A DNA stretch of 64,000 nt, from assembly GCF_000272045.2 (NCBI RefSeq), contig NZ_AJYZ02000041.1:186731-250730 (forward strand). Reading direction: 5' to 3'. This DNA comes from Vibrio crassostreae 9ZC13 (GTDB lineage Bacteria > Pseudomonadota > Gammaproteobacteria > Enterobacterales > Vibrionaceae). This document shows positions 19,858 to 27,962 of this stretch, one piece after another (positions within the stretch are counted from its first letter, which is position 1; every line of letters begins with the position of its first letter). Under the pieces are notes generated by a model that worked only from the letters and a program-made list of their open reading frames with translations, had not been told where the DNA came from and did not search any database. A program made the translations under genes and the position numbers.

Positions 19858-19881
19858 CGTTTTTAATGGGTTCGATTGTTA

Positions 19882-19910
19882 TTGCACCAACTGACAAACT
19901 TCCCTATAAT
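19882..19910 (+). promoter_or_regulatory. rpsO promoter
   Basis: TTGCAC (19882-19887), a 17-base spacer and TATAAT (19905-19910). It lies 74 bases before rpsO and just after the truB terminator, giving rpsO-pnp its own start. Confidence 0.75.
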
Positions 19911-19983
19911 CCTCGGCTCGCGTAGCGGCTGAATCAGAGATTGGCTGCTACAAATATAAACTTACTCTTATCAGGAGAGAATT

Positions 19984-20253
19984 ATGTCTCTGAATGCAGA
20001 AACTAAAGCAGCAATCGTTGCAGAATACGCACAATCTGAAGGCGACACAGGTTCACCAGAAGTACAAGTAGCACTACTTACTGCTTCTATCAACCACCTA
20101 CAAGGTCACTTCAAAGCGCACAAACACGATCACCACAGCCGTCGTGGTCTACTACGTATGGTTTCTAGCCGTCGTAAGCTTCTTGATTACTTGAAAGGCA
20201 AAAACCTTGCTCGTTACCAAGACCTAATCAAGCGTCTAGGCCTACGTCGCTAA
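19984..20253 (+). CDS. rpsO: 30S ribosomal protein S15
   Basis: Primary 16S rRNA-binding protein of the 30S platform. It is 89 residues. All hallmarks are present: the N-terminal helix, [43 protein letters not shown] and the final GLRR. The ATG follows AGGAGAG. In E. coli S15 represses its own translation through the leader; the 74-nt leader here could do the same, but no structure is claimed. Confidence 0.98.
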   Translation: MSLNAETKAAIVAEYAQSEGDTGSPEVQVALLTASINHLQGHFKAHKHDHHSRRGLLRMVSSRRKLLDYLKGKNLARYQDLIKRLGLRR

Positions 20254-20281
20254 TAGCGATGTCTGCAAAGACAGTTTGAAG

Positions 20282-20308
20282 AAAAGGAGCATTTATGCTC
20301 CTTTTTTT
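20282..20308 (+). terminator. Terminator after rpsO
   Basis: AAAAGGAGCAT (20282-20292) pairs with ATGCTCCTTTT (20295-20305), followed by T's. Confidence 0.85.
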
Positions 20309-20631
20309 GTGCCTGTAAGAAAATGTTAGGCTGGATGCTCAGAATATCATCTGGCTTTTTCTGATAGGAAATATATCTCCTAATAAAAATAGTTTATACT
20401 ACGCCCGCCTATAGCGTTTTCAGCGTTTGGCAATCAACCTCTCAAGAGATTACAGTCACAGATGTCGGCCAATAGGTCGCGACTATTCAAAGGCGGATTT
20501 GGTCTTAATTCGGCGTATGAACACATACAAAGATTCACCATCCTAAGTCCCTTTTCACTAGTCGCGATTGGTAATGTCTTGAGTCATTATTCACTTAATC
20601 TAAAGTCTGACTTTAGAGCTAAGGATATACA
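20309..20631 (+). promoter_or_regulatory. pnp leader with long RNase III-type stem
   Basis: Between rpsO and pnp there is no gene. A possible -10 (TATACT, 20395-20400) starts a leader in which CCAA (20469-20472) and TCGCGACTA (20477-20485) pair with TAGTCGCGA (20559-20567) and TTGG (20568-20571). The E. coli pnp leader has a comparable long stem, cut by RNase III, through which PNPase represses its own mRNA. The equivalence here is inferred from position and shape. Confidence 0.65.
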
Positions 20632-22752
20632 ATGTTTGAAAAACCAGTTGTAAAATCGTTCCAGTACGGTAACCACACCGTTACTCTAGAAACGGGCGTA
20701 ATTGCACGTCAAGCTACTGCTGCTGTAATGGCGACTATGGACGATACTTCAGTATTCGTTTCTGTTGTTGCTAAGAAAGAAGCAGTTGCAGGTCAAGACT
20801 TCTTCCCACTAACAGTAAACTACCAAGAGCGTACATACGCTGCGGGTAAAATCCCTGGTGGTTTCTTCAAGCGTGAAGGTCGTCCATCTGAAGGCGAAAC
20901 ACTAACAGCTCGTCTGATTGACCGTCCAATTCGTCCACTTTTCCCAAGTGCGTTTAAAAACGAAGTTCAAGTTATCGCTACGGTTGTTTCTATCAACCCT
21001 GACGTAAACCCAGACATGATCACTATGATCGCAACATCTGCTGCGCTTGCTATCTCTGGTGCTCCATTCAATGGTCCTATCGGTGCTGCACGTGTTGGTC
21101 ACATCGACGGCGAACTTGTTCTTAACCCATCAAATACTGAGCTTGAAAACTCTAAACTAGACCTAGTTGTGTCTGGTACAGAAGGCGCAGTACTTATGGT
21201 TGAATCTGAAGCAGATAACCTATCTGAAGAAGAAATGCTTTCAGCTGTTGTTTACGGTCACGACCAACAACAAGTTGTAATCAAAGCAATCAACGAGTTT
21301 GCTGCTGAAGTTGCAACTCCATCTTGGAACTGGGAAGCACCAGCAGTTAACACTGAGCTTAAAGCTCAAGTTGCTGAACTTGCTGAAACTCGTCTATCTG
21401 ACGCGTACCAGATCACTGAGAAAATGGCTCGTTACGAGCAAGTTGGCGTAATCAAGAACGACGTTGTTGAAGCTCTAATTGCACAAGACGAAAACCTAGA
21501 TGAGCGCGAAATCCGCGGCATGCTTGGTTCTCTAGAGAAAAACGTAGTACGTAGCCGCATCATCGCTGGCAACCCACGTATCGATGGCCGTGAAAAAGAC
21601 ATGGTTCGTGCGCTAGACGTACGTACTGGTGTTCTTCCACGTACACACGGTTCTTCTCTATTCACTCGTGGTGAAACTCAAGCACTTGTTACTGCAACGC
21701 TTGGCACACAACGTGATGCTCAAATCATCGACAGCCTGATGGGTGAGAAGAAAGACAACTTCCTTCTACACTACAACTTCCCTCCATACTGTGTAGGTGA
21801 AACTGGTTTCGTTGGTTCTCCTAAGCGTCGTGAAATTGGTCACGGTAAGCTTGCTAAACGTGGTATCCAAGCAGTAATGCCTTCTGTTGAAGAATTCCCA
21901 TACACAGTTCGTGTTGTATCGGAAATCACAGAATCTAACGGTTCTTCTTCAATGGCTTCTGTATGTGGTACATCTCTAGCTCTTATGGATGCTGGTGTTC
22001 CAATCAAAGCTTCTGTTGCGGGTATCGCAATGGGTCTTGTTAAAGAAGGCGACGATTTCGTTGTTCTTTCTGACATCCTTGGCGACGAAGATCACCTAGG
22101 TGACATGGACTTTAAAGTAGCAGGTACTAACGCTGGTATCACTGCACTTCAAATGGACATCAAGATCGAAGGTATCACTAAAGAGATCATGCAAATTGCA
22201 CTTAACCAAGCGCAAGGTGCACGTAAGCACATCCTTTCTGTAATGGATGAAGCTATCTCTGGTGCTCGTGAAGATATCTCTGAATTCGCTCCACGTATCC
22301 ACACAATGAAAATCAGCTCTGATAAGATCAAAGATGTTATCGGTAAAGGCGGCGCAGTTATCCGTGCTCTTTGTGAAGAAACTGGTACTACAATCGAAAT
22401 CGAAGACGATGGCACAATCAAGATTGCTGCTACTGAAGGCGCAGCTGCTAAAGAAGCTATCCGTCGTATCGAAGAGATCACAGCTGAAGTTGAAGTTGGC
22501 CGCATTTACCAAGGTAAAGTTGCTCGTCTAGCTGACTTCGGTGCATTCGTTACTATCCTTCCAGGTAAAGATGGTCTAGTACACATCTCTCAAATCGCTG
22601 ACAAGCGCGTTGAGAAAGTGTCTGACTACCTAACTGAAGGTCAAGAAGTTCCTGTTAAGGTTCTTGAAATTGACCGTCAAGGCCGTGTACGTCTAAGCAT
22701 GAAAGAAGCAGTTGAAACGCCAGCTGAAGGCGAAGCACCTGCTGCTGAGTAA
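20632..22752 (+). CDS. pnp: Polyribonucleotide nucleotidyltransferase (PNPase)
   Basis: 3'-5' phosphorolytic exoribonuclease and degradosome component. It is 706 residues. Two RNase PH-like domains (about 1-215 and 310-545) flank a helical segment. The first carries [12 protein letters not shown]; the second [19 protein letters not shown] domain follows ([20 protein letters not shown], about 560-615), then an S1 domain ([32 protein letters not shown] in parts, about 622-690). It ends with a short Glu/Ala tail. Confidence 0.97.
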   Translation: MFEKPVVKSFQYGNHTVTLETGVIARQATAAVMATMDDTSVFVSVVAKKEAVAGQDFFPLTVNYQERTYAAGKIPGGFFKREGRPSEGETLTARLIDRPIRPLFPSAFKNEVQVIATVVSINPDVNPDMITMIATSAALAISGAPFNGPIGAARVGHIDGELVLNPSNTELENSKLDLVVSGTEGAVLMVESEADNLSEEEMLSAVVYGHDQQQVVIKAINEFAAEVATPSWNWEAPAVNTELKAQVAELAETRLSDAYQITEKMARYEQVGVIKNDVVEALIAQDENLDEREIRGMLGSLEKNVVRSRIIAGNPRIDGREKDMVRALDVRTGVLPRTHGSSLFTRGETQALVTATLGTQRDAQIIDSLMGEKKDNFLLHYNFPPYCVGETGFVGSPKRREIGHGKLAKRGIQAVMPSVEEFPYTVRVVSEITESNGSSSMASVCGTSLALMDAGVPIKASVAGIAMGLVKEGDDFVVLSDILGDEDHLGDMDFKVAGTNAGITALQMDIKIEGITKEIMQIALNQAQGARKHILSVMDEAISGAREDISEFAPRIHTMKISSDKIKDVIGKGGAVIRALCEETGTTIEIEDDGTIKIAATEGAAAKEAIRRIEEITAEVEVGRIYQGKVARLADFGAFVTILPGKDGLVHISQIADKRVEKVSDYLTEGQEVPVKVLEIDRQGRVRLSMKEAVETPAEGEAPAAE

Positions 22753-22820
22753 TTCTCAGTGTGTCGATGGTGATATCGCTTTTTAGTGATTTCTAACCTA
22801 TCGTCAACAAAGCATGTTAT

Positions 22821-22848
22821 AAAGGGGAGCATATCGCTCCCCTTTTTT
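22821..22848 (+). terminator. Terminator after pnp
   Basis: AAAGGGGAGC (22821-22830) pairs with GCTCCCCTTT (22836-22845) around ATATC, with a T6 tail. Confidence 0.9.
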
Positions 22849-22876
22849 ATTGCGGTCATAACAGGAGTAATTATTT

Positions 22877-23800
22877 GTGAAATGGTTTCAAACCGCGAGT
22901 ATGTGTTTACTGCTTGTACTAACAGGTTGTGCGACAACATCAGATAACACCTCAAGTTGGGTTTATCCACCGATGGCTGTGCCACTGCAACCAAGCGTTC
23001 AGCAAGAAGTTCAAATTGCACGTCTTAGTCAGTTATTACAGCGCCCAGATTTGAACGATGAAGTTCGAGCTAAGATGCTGTTTGAACGTGGTAACTACTA
23101 CGACAGTGTTGGCCTGCGTGATCTCGCGCGTCTCGACTTCAACCAATCTCTTTCATTGAACCCTGCTCAACCTGATATCTTCAATCTTTTGGGTGTTTAC
23201 TTTACGCAGGTAGGGGAGTTTGATGCGGCTTATGAATCTTTTGATTCTACGTTAGAGCTTGATCCTGCAAACTCTTACGCAGAAAGGAACCGCTCTATCG
23301 CGCTTTACTATGGCGAGCGTTACGACTTAGCCAATGAAGAGATGATGAAGCACTATGCCGACGATCCTAGCGATCCGTTTCGCGCTCTTTGGTTGTATAT
23401 TATTCAGCATGAGCTAACGCCAGAGCAAGCTAAGCTTGATTTACAAAAACGTTACGAGAGTCGCGATGAGCAGTGGGGTTGGGTATTAGTCGCGATTATG
23501 CTTGATGACATTACTGAAGAGCAGGCTTTCAAGGCGATCTTAACCGGTACTCGTGACAACACGTTACTTGCGCAGCGTCTAACAGAGACGTACTTCTACC
23601 TTGCTAAGCGTTACCATATGAATGGTGATTACGCGAATGCTATCTCTTTGTACAAGTTAGCGGTTTCTTTTAACGTGTATGAATACGTAGAACATCGTTA
23701 CTCTTTCTTAGAGTTAAGCCGTATCTTCACCACACTTAAAGCTGAGCACTTAGCGCAAGTTAAGCTGGCTGAGGCCGAAGAAGAAGCCAACGCTAAGTAA
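22877..23800 (+). CDS. nlpI: Outer-membrane lipoprotein NlpI with TPR repeats
   Basis: Lipoprotein adaptor that in E. coli scaffolds peptidoglycan endopeptidases and the protease Prc. It is 307 residues. The start is GTG (22877), because AGGAG at 22863-22867 is correctly spaced. A lipobox LTGC puts the lipidated Cys at residue 18. TPR helices follow from about residue 60, for example EVRAKMLFERGNYYDSVGLRDLA and DIFNLLGVYFTQVGEFDAAYE in consecutive parts. The position directly after pnp is conserved. It has its own terminator downstream (23824-23848). Confidence 0.95.
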   Translation: MKWFQTASMCLLLVLTGCATTSDNTSSWVYPPMAVPLQPSVQQEVQIARLSQLLQRPDLNDEVRAKMLFERGNYYDSVGLRDLARLDFNQSLSLNPAQPDIFNLLGVYFTQVGEFDAAYESFDSTLELDPANSYAERNRSIALYYGERYDLANEEMMKHYADDPSDPFRALWLYIIQHELTPEQAKLDLQKRYESRDEQWGWVLVAIMLDDITEEQAFKAILTGTRDNTLLAQRLTETYFYLAKRYHMNGDYANAISLYKLAVSFNVYEYVEHRYSFLELSRIFTTLKAEHLAQVKLAEAEEEANAK

Positions 23801-23823
23801 GCAACACATTTTGATTCCGAAAA

Positions 23824-23848
23824 GCCGCTGTCTGTCAGCGGTTTTTTT
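23824..23848 (+). terminator. Terminator after nlpI
   Basis: CCGCTG (23825-23830) pairs with CAGCGG (23836-23841), followed by T7. The stem is short but GC-rich. Confidence 0.75.
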
Positions 23849-23909
23849 ATGCTCCTTTTTTATGATCTTCATCTCGTTTTGATTGCTTTTTATTTAAACA
23901 ACACTAAAA

Positions 23910-23928
23910 TAGTTAGTCTTGCTAACTA
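23910..23928. promoter_or_regulatory. Operator palindrome upstream of the marR-type gene
   Basis: TAGTTAG (23910-23916), TCTTG, CTAACTA (23922-23928): a perfect 7-bp inverted repeat with a 5-bp spacer, 26 bases before the MarR start. A near-identical copy lies before the efflux gene (24375-24395), so this is very probably the MarR binding site and the operon is autoregulated. Confidence 0.75.
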
Positions 23929-23953
23929 AATGCCATTCTTTGATTAGGTGAGT

Positions 23954-24361
23954 ATGCTGAACCAGAATTTAGAAAAGATTGAGCGCTTCGCCTCTAAGAT
24001 ATGGCGCACTCAGGTAAATGAAGATCCTATTTGCCAATTGAGCTTCAATGAATATGACTATTTGAAGGTCATTCAAGCCTCTCCTGAACCGATCCGATTG
24101 ACAGATCTGGCGATTGAAATGCAAGTAACCAAGCCTTCAGCAACTACTATGGTTCAAAGGTTAGAGAGAAAAGGTCTCGTTGAGCGTAAAGCTTCGCTCG
24201 AAGATGCGAGGTCTAAGTTGGTCGTACTGACCAGCAAAGCGGAAGTCGGCTTGGAAGAAGAAAGTAAGATCTATCAGGTCATGGCACAGATACTGGAAAG
24301 CCGTTTGTCTGAGCAAGAATCTCAGCAGTTAAACCTATTATTAAATAAAGCTTTAAAGTAA
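23954..24361 (+). CDS. MarR-family transcriptional regulator
   Basis: A 135-residue winged-helix DNA-binding protein. The wHTH is visible as RLTDLAIEMQVTKPSATTMV, then QRLERKGLVERKASLEDARSK, the recognition helix and the Asp-x-Arg wing typical of MarR. The ATG at 23954 is preferred over a GTG at 23948, which overlaps the likely AGGTGA ribosome-binding site. It precedes a MATE transporter by 89 bases, and both promoters carry the same palindrome. The natural inference is a ligand-responsive repressor of itself and the pump. The ligand is unknown. Confidence 0.93.
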   Translation: MLNQNLEKIERFASKIWRTQVNEDPICQLSFNEYDYLKVIQASPEPIRLTDLAIEMQVTKPSATTMVQRLERKGLVERKASLEDARSKLVVLTSKAEVGLEEESKIYQVMAQILESRLSEQESQQLNLLLNKALK

Positions 24362-24374
24362 ATAATTTAGATAT

Positions 24375-24395
24375 TTAGTTAGCCTTGTTAACTAA
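24375..24395. promoter_or_regulatory. Second MarR-type operator, before the MATE gene
   Basis: TTAGTTAG (24375-24382), CCTTG, TTAACTAA (24388-24395). It matches the 23910-23928 site at 17 of 19 positions. A hairpin of GAGTC/GACTC lies between it and the MATE ATG. Confidence 0.7.
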
Positions 24396-24450
24396 TTTTT
24401 CGAGTCATATCTTGTTGATATGCGACTCACAAATGAAAGTAGAGTAAGAA

Positions 24451-25788
24451 ATGAGTAACTCAATTAGTCGTCAATTTTGGCGATACACAATCCCTACCGT
24501 GGCGGCCATGTTGGTTAATGGCCTGTACCAAGTGGTGGATGGCATCTTCATTGGCCGCTATGTGGGGGCTGATGGACTTGCAGGTATCAATGTTGCGTGG
24601 CCTGTGATTGGTTCGATTCTTGGTATTGGTATGTTGGTGGGTGTGGGCACAGGTGCGCTTGTCTCGATTCGCCAAGGTGAAAAAGATACTCAAGGCGCTA
24701 AGCAGATCTTAGCAACGGGCTTAACCTTGTTGTTAGCGATAACGCCTATTGTCTCTGCATTGCTGTTCTTGTTTGCTGATAACTTCTTGCTTTGGCAGGG
24801 CGCTGAAGGGCGAGTGTATGAACTTGGTCTGCAGTACTTACACATTCTGATTGGTGCTAGTGTCTTCACGCTAGGTTCGATCGCGATGCCGTTTCTACTG
24901 CGTAACGATGACAGTCCGAACTTAGCGACGATACTGATGATCGTTGGTGCGGTGATTAATATCGTGCTCGATTACCTGTTTATCGCTCTCTATGGCTGGG
25001 AGTTGATGGGTGCAGCATTAGCAACAGCGATTGCCCAGTTTGTAGTAACGGCTCTCGGCTTGGCTTACTTCTTCTCGCGTCGAGCAAACCTACGTTTACG
25101 TTGGAATGAGTTGAGATTGAAGCTGGATGTGATTCCACAAATCTTCGCCATTGGTACATCAAGCTTCTTTATGTACGCTTATGGTTCGATGATGGTGGCG
25201 TTGCACAATGCGTTGTTCTCTCAATATGGCGACCAGTTGATGATCGGTGCTTACGCGATTTTGGGCTACATCGTGACGGTTTATTATCTCACGGCTGAAG
25301 GTATCGCCAACGGCATGCAACCATTGGTGAGCTACAACCATGGTGCGCGTAACCAAGCAAACATCCGCAAGCTACTTAAGATTGCGATGATGAGTTCGGT
25401 ATTGATTGGTGTGGCGTTCGTGCTGCTTCTCAATGCGTTCCCACGTGAGTTTGTATCAGTATTTAACTCAGACGAACCTCAGTTGGTTGAGTACACCGTG
25501 TTGGGTATTCGCCTTCACATGTTTGCACTGGCGCTGGATGGCTTCTTGGTAGTCGCAGCTGCTTACTATCAAGCGGTGAACAAGGGCAGCAAGGCGATGT
25601 TTGTGACTATAGGTAATATGCTTATCCAACTACCGTTCTTGTACATTATGCCTAAGTTGTATGGTGTGCCGGGGATCTGGATTGCGTACCCACTGTCTAA
25701 CATCGCGCTAAGTGTGGTGGTGATGGTGATGCTCTACAAAGATATAAAGAAGCTCGATGCCTCACCGATGGAAACCGCGGCGGCATAG
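24451..25788 (+). CDS. MATE-family multidrug efflux transporter
   Basis: Cation-coupled drug antiporter of the inner membrane. It is 445 residues with about 12 hydrophobic segments in two homologous halves. The MATE start is clear (FWRYTIPTVAAMLVNGLYQV, then VDGIFIGRYVGADGLAGIN). The second half contains EGIANGMQPLVSYNHGA, typical of the MepA-like branch. It is probably co-regulated with the preceding MarR gene. Substrates cannot be read from sequence. Confidence 0.93.
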   Translation: MSNSISRQFWRYTIPTVAAMLVNGLYQVVDGIFIGRYVGADGLAGINVAWPVIGSILGIGMLVGVGTGALVSIRQGEKDTQGAKQILATGLTLLLAITPIVSALLFLFADNFLLWQGAEGRVYELGLQYLHILIGASVFTLGSIAMPFLLRNDDSPNLATILMIVGAVINIVLDYLFIALYGWELMGAALATAIAQFVVTALGLAYFFSRRANLRLRWNELRLKLDVIPQIFAIGTSSFFMYAYGSMMVALHNALFSQYGDQLMIGAYAILGYIVTVYYLTAEGIANGMQPLVSYNHGARNQANIRKLLKIAMMSSVLIGVAFVLLLNAFPREFVSVFNSDEPQLVEYTVLGIRLHMFALALDGFLVVAAAYYQAVNKGSKAMFVTIGNMLIQLPFLYIMPKLYGVPGIWIAYPLSNIALSVVVMVMLYKDIKKLDASPMETAAA

Positions 25789-25810
25789 GTCGCGTTTCTT
25801 AAGTCGAATA

Positions 25811-25841
25811 AAATAGGTCTAGCGAATGCTAGACCTTTTTT
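25811..25841. terminator. Terminator between the convergent MATE and ubiV genes
   Basis: AGGTCTAGC (25815-25823) pairs with GCTAGACCT (25828-25836) around GAAT, with T's to the right and A-rich sequence to the left. It may act in both directions. Confidence 0.85.
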
Positions 25842-25873
25842 GTATTTGTTACTGGTTAGTCCAATGCGAGGAA

Positions 25874-26752
25874 CTAGATGTTCTTAACGTCTAAACCTGC
25901 AAGCTGATGCCAATACCCATTACATTGGCGGCTTTCAATTTTCATCGGTTTTTGACCTTGCTCGTTTGCTCTGAAGTTGTTGATTTCAGAGAAGGTATCG
26001 ATACCGAGTGGGCTTAAACGAACCACATCAACCAGGTCGTGCATGTTTGGCAAATCATTGACTAGGTTGTAGCAGTAGCCTGATTGCGTCTGGATACCAT
26101 TAAGGTTGAATACTGATTGGCCTTCTTGGCTTTCTACTTGTAGCCCTGTTGGGTACTTGATACAGCAGGTTTCGCAATCGTCTTTAGCTTTGTTTTCCGC
26201 GCGAGCGGTAAAGCAGCGTGCTGAGTAAGCAAGCGGCAGGTAGCCGTGGCTAAACACTTCAACTTCGAACTTGTTACGAATATTTAGCTCTTCGCACTGG
26301 GTCATTACGTTGCTTAGCCATTCGCGAGAAAGCTCAACCGGCATACACCAACGCGTCATGCCTTGTTTCAAGAATAGGTTCAGGGTGCGTGCGTTGTAGG
26401 TGTTTACTGCCGGGCCAACCACGAAAGGTACTTTGCTTTCGCTGGCCAGTTGAATAGCAGACACATCATTGGCTTCGATCGCAAAGTCACCGTTATCGAT
26501 GTACTTCTTCATGATGTTGACTTCGCTTGGTGCTTCTAGCAATGCCATGGTGGAAAGTACGACTTGCTTACCTGAAGCCGACAGCTCTTTAGCAATGTCC
26601 ATCCAGTGTTTCGCTTTCATCTCACGACGCTTTGAACACACCGCTTCACCTAGGTAGATGATATCGGCTGAGCTTGATTTCGCTTGCTCATAGAAGCTTT
26701 CAACGTCTTGTTTTGGCCAAAAATAAAGTAGAGGGCCTAATGCGTATTTCAT
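25874..26752 (-). CDS. ubiV: O2-independent ubiquinone biosynthesis protein UbiV
   Basis: U32-family protein (YhbV) that with UbiU forms a 4Fe-4S heterodimer performing hydroxylation steps of ubiquinone synthesis without oxygen. From the ATG at 26752, preceded by GGAG, it has 292 residues, the E. coli length; an ATG at 26764 is possible but less well placed. Cysteines proposed as cluster ligands are visible: AVCSKRR near residue 39 and the cluster ARCFTARAENKAKDDCETCC. It starts 18 bases after ubiU, so the two form an operon. Confidence 0.94.
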   Translation of the reverse strand: MKYALGPLLYFWPKQDVESFYEQAKSSSADIIYLGEAVCSKRREMKAKHWMDIAKELSASGKQVVLSTMALLEAPSEVNIMKKYIDNGDFAIEANDVSAIQLASESKVPFVVGPAVNTYNARTLNLFLKQGMTRWCMPVELSREWLSNVMTQCEELNIRNKFEVEVFSHGYLPLAYSARCFTARAENKAKDDCETCCIKYPTGLQVESQEGQSVFNLNGIQTQSGYCYNLVNDLPNMHDLVDVVRLSPLGIDTFSEINNFRANEQGQKPMKIESRQCNGYWHQLAGLDVKNI

Positions 26753-26770
26753 TGAGTTCTCCATTTGGCT

Positions 26771-27784
26771 CTATTGCCATTTACGGTGATAAGCGCCAAG
26801 CGTGGTTTGTGTACCTTCCGATACATTCGCCAGTGTCGCATTCCAAGCTTGTTCCACTTGGTATTGTTCTGGGTTCGCTAAGTAGCGATCGATAGCTGCA
26901 CGCCACGTACGAGTGACTTGTTCAACATAAGCCGGGCTGCGTTGGCGACCTTCAATCTTCACTGAGGCAACGTTCGCCGCGAAAAGCTCAGGCAACATGG
27001 ATAGCGTGTTGAGGCTGGTTGGCTCTTCAAGTGCGTGATAGCGCTTACGTTCACCATCGATATCTGCTTCAAAGCGGCCTTTACACAGCGTTGGGTAACC
27101 TGCGTTTTCACCTGCTTCATATTTATCGATAAGGATTTCGTTCAAGCGAGATTCGAGGCCAGTTTCTGTTTCTTGCCAGCGAACGTATTTCGCCGGAGAA
27201 CAAGCACCAACAGTATTTGGTGATTCGCCTGTCATGTATGAAGAGAGGTAGCAACGGCCTTCTGCCATGATGCACAAGCTACCAAAAGCGAATACTTCAA
27301 GGTCAACGTCAGAAGTGATGTTACGAGAAAGCTGTTTGACCTGATGAATCGACAACACACGCGGTAGTACGACACGCTTAACGTTGAAGTTTTTATGGTA
27401 GAAGTCGATAGCCGCCGCATTGGTCGCAGATGCTTGCACTGATAGGTGCAGTTCTAGATCTGGATACTTATTTGCAGCGTACTCAAGCACCGCGATGTCT
27501 GCGATGATCAGCGCATCAACACCCAGAGCAGCGGCGTTGTCTACGGCATTAGTCCAACGGTCGAAGCCATTTGGGTGAGCAAACGTATTTAGGGCAACAT
27601 GAATTTTCTTGTTGTGGTCATGCACATACTGCACAGCACGATCGAGCTTTTTACCCGCAAAGTTTAGGCCTGCAAAGTGTCGGGCATTGGTATCGTCTTT
27701 GAATCCGATATAGACAGCATCCGCACCACAATCAATAGCGGTTTTCAAAGCAGGTAAGTTACCCGCTGGGCATAAGAGTTCCAT
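26771..27784 (-). CDS. ubiU: O2-independent ubiquinone biosynthesis protein UbiU
   Basis: U32-family partner of UbiV (YhbU), 337 residues. It starts MELLCPAGNLPALKTAIDCG and carries DAVYIGFKDDTNARHFAGLNF in adjacent parts. The U32 Fe-S cysteines are present (FGSLCIMAEGRC, NTVGACSPAKY, TLCKGRF). Known role: anaerobic hydroxylation in ubiquinone synthesis together with UbiT, whose gene lies 2.5 kb away at 30261. Confidence 0.95.
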   Translation of the reverse strand: MELLCPAGNLPALKTAIDCGADAVYIGFKDDTNARHFAGLNFAGKKLDRAVQYVHDHNKKIHVALNTFAHPNGFDRWTNAVDNAAALGVDALIIADIAVLEYAANKYPDLELHLSVQASATNAAAIDFYHKNFNVKRVVLPRVLSIHQVKQLSRNITSDVDLEVFAFGSLCIMAEGRCYLSSYMTGESPNTVGACSPAKYVRWQETETGLESRLNEILIDKYEAGENAGYPTLCKGRFEADIDGERKRYHALEEPTSLNTLSMLPELFAANVASVKIEGRQRSPAYVEQVTRTWRAAIDRYLANPEQYQVEQAWNATLANVSEGTQTTLGAYHRKWQ

Positions 27785-27962
27785 TTGCTCACTACCAGTA
27801 GAATTAAGTTGAAGCGAGCATTTTATGAAGAATTGTGAATGACGGAATTGATGTAAGGCAGGTTTAGATGGATAAATCTGCTTTTACTCCGTTTGAGGTA
27901 CTGACGAATCGTGGTTTTGTGTATTAGTTTCGCTTAGGCGGTAAGGTATTTGAGTCGCTTAA

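Noticed and set aside
20462..20653. 63-residue frame upstream of pnp
   Set aside because: It runs through the conserved long stem of the pnp leader and overlaps the pnp start; no ribosome-binding site and no family resemblance.
27784..27962. FNR site upstream of ubiU
   Set aside because: TTGAT occurs but the second half-site does not match ATCAA at the required spacing.
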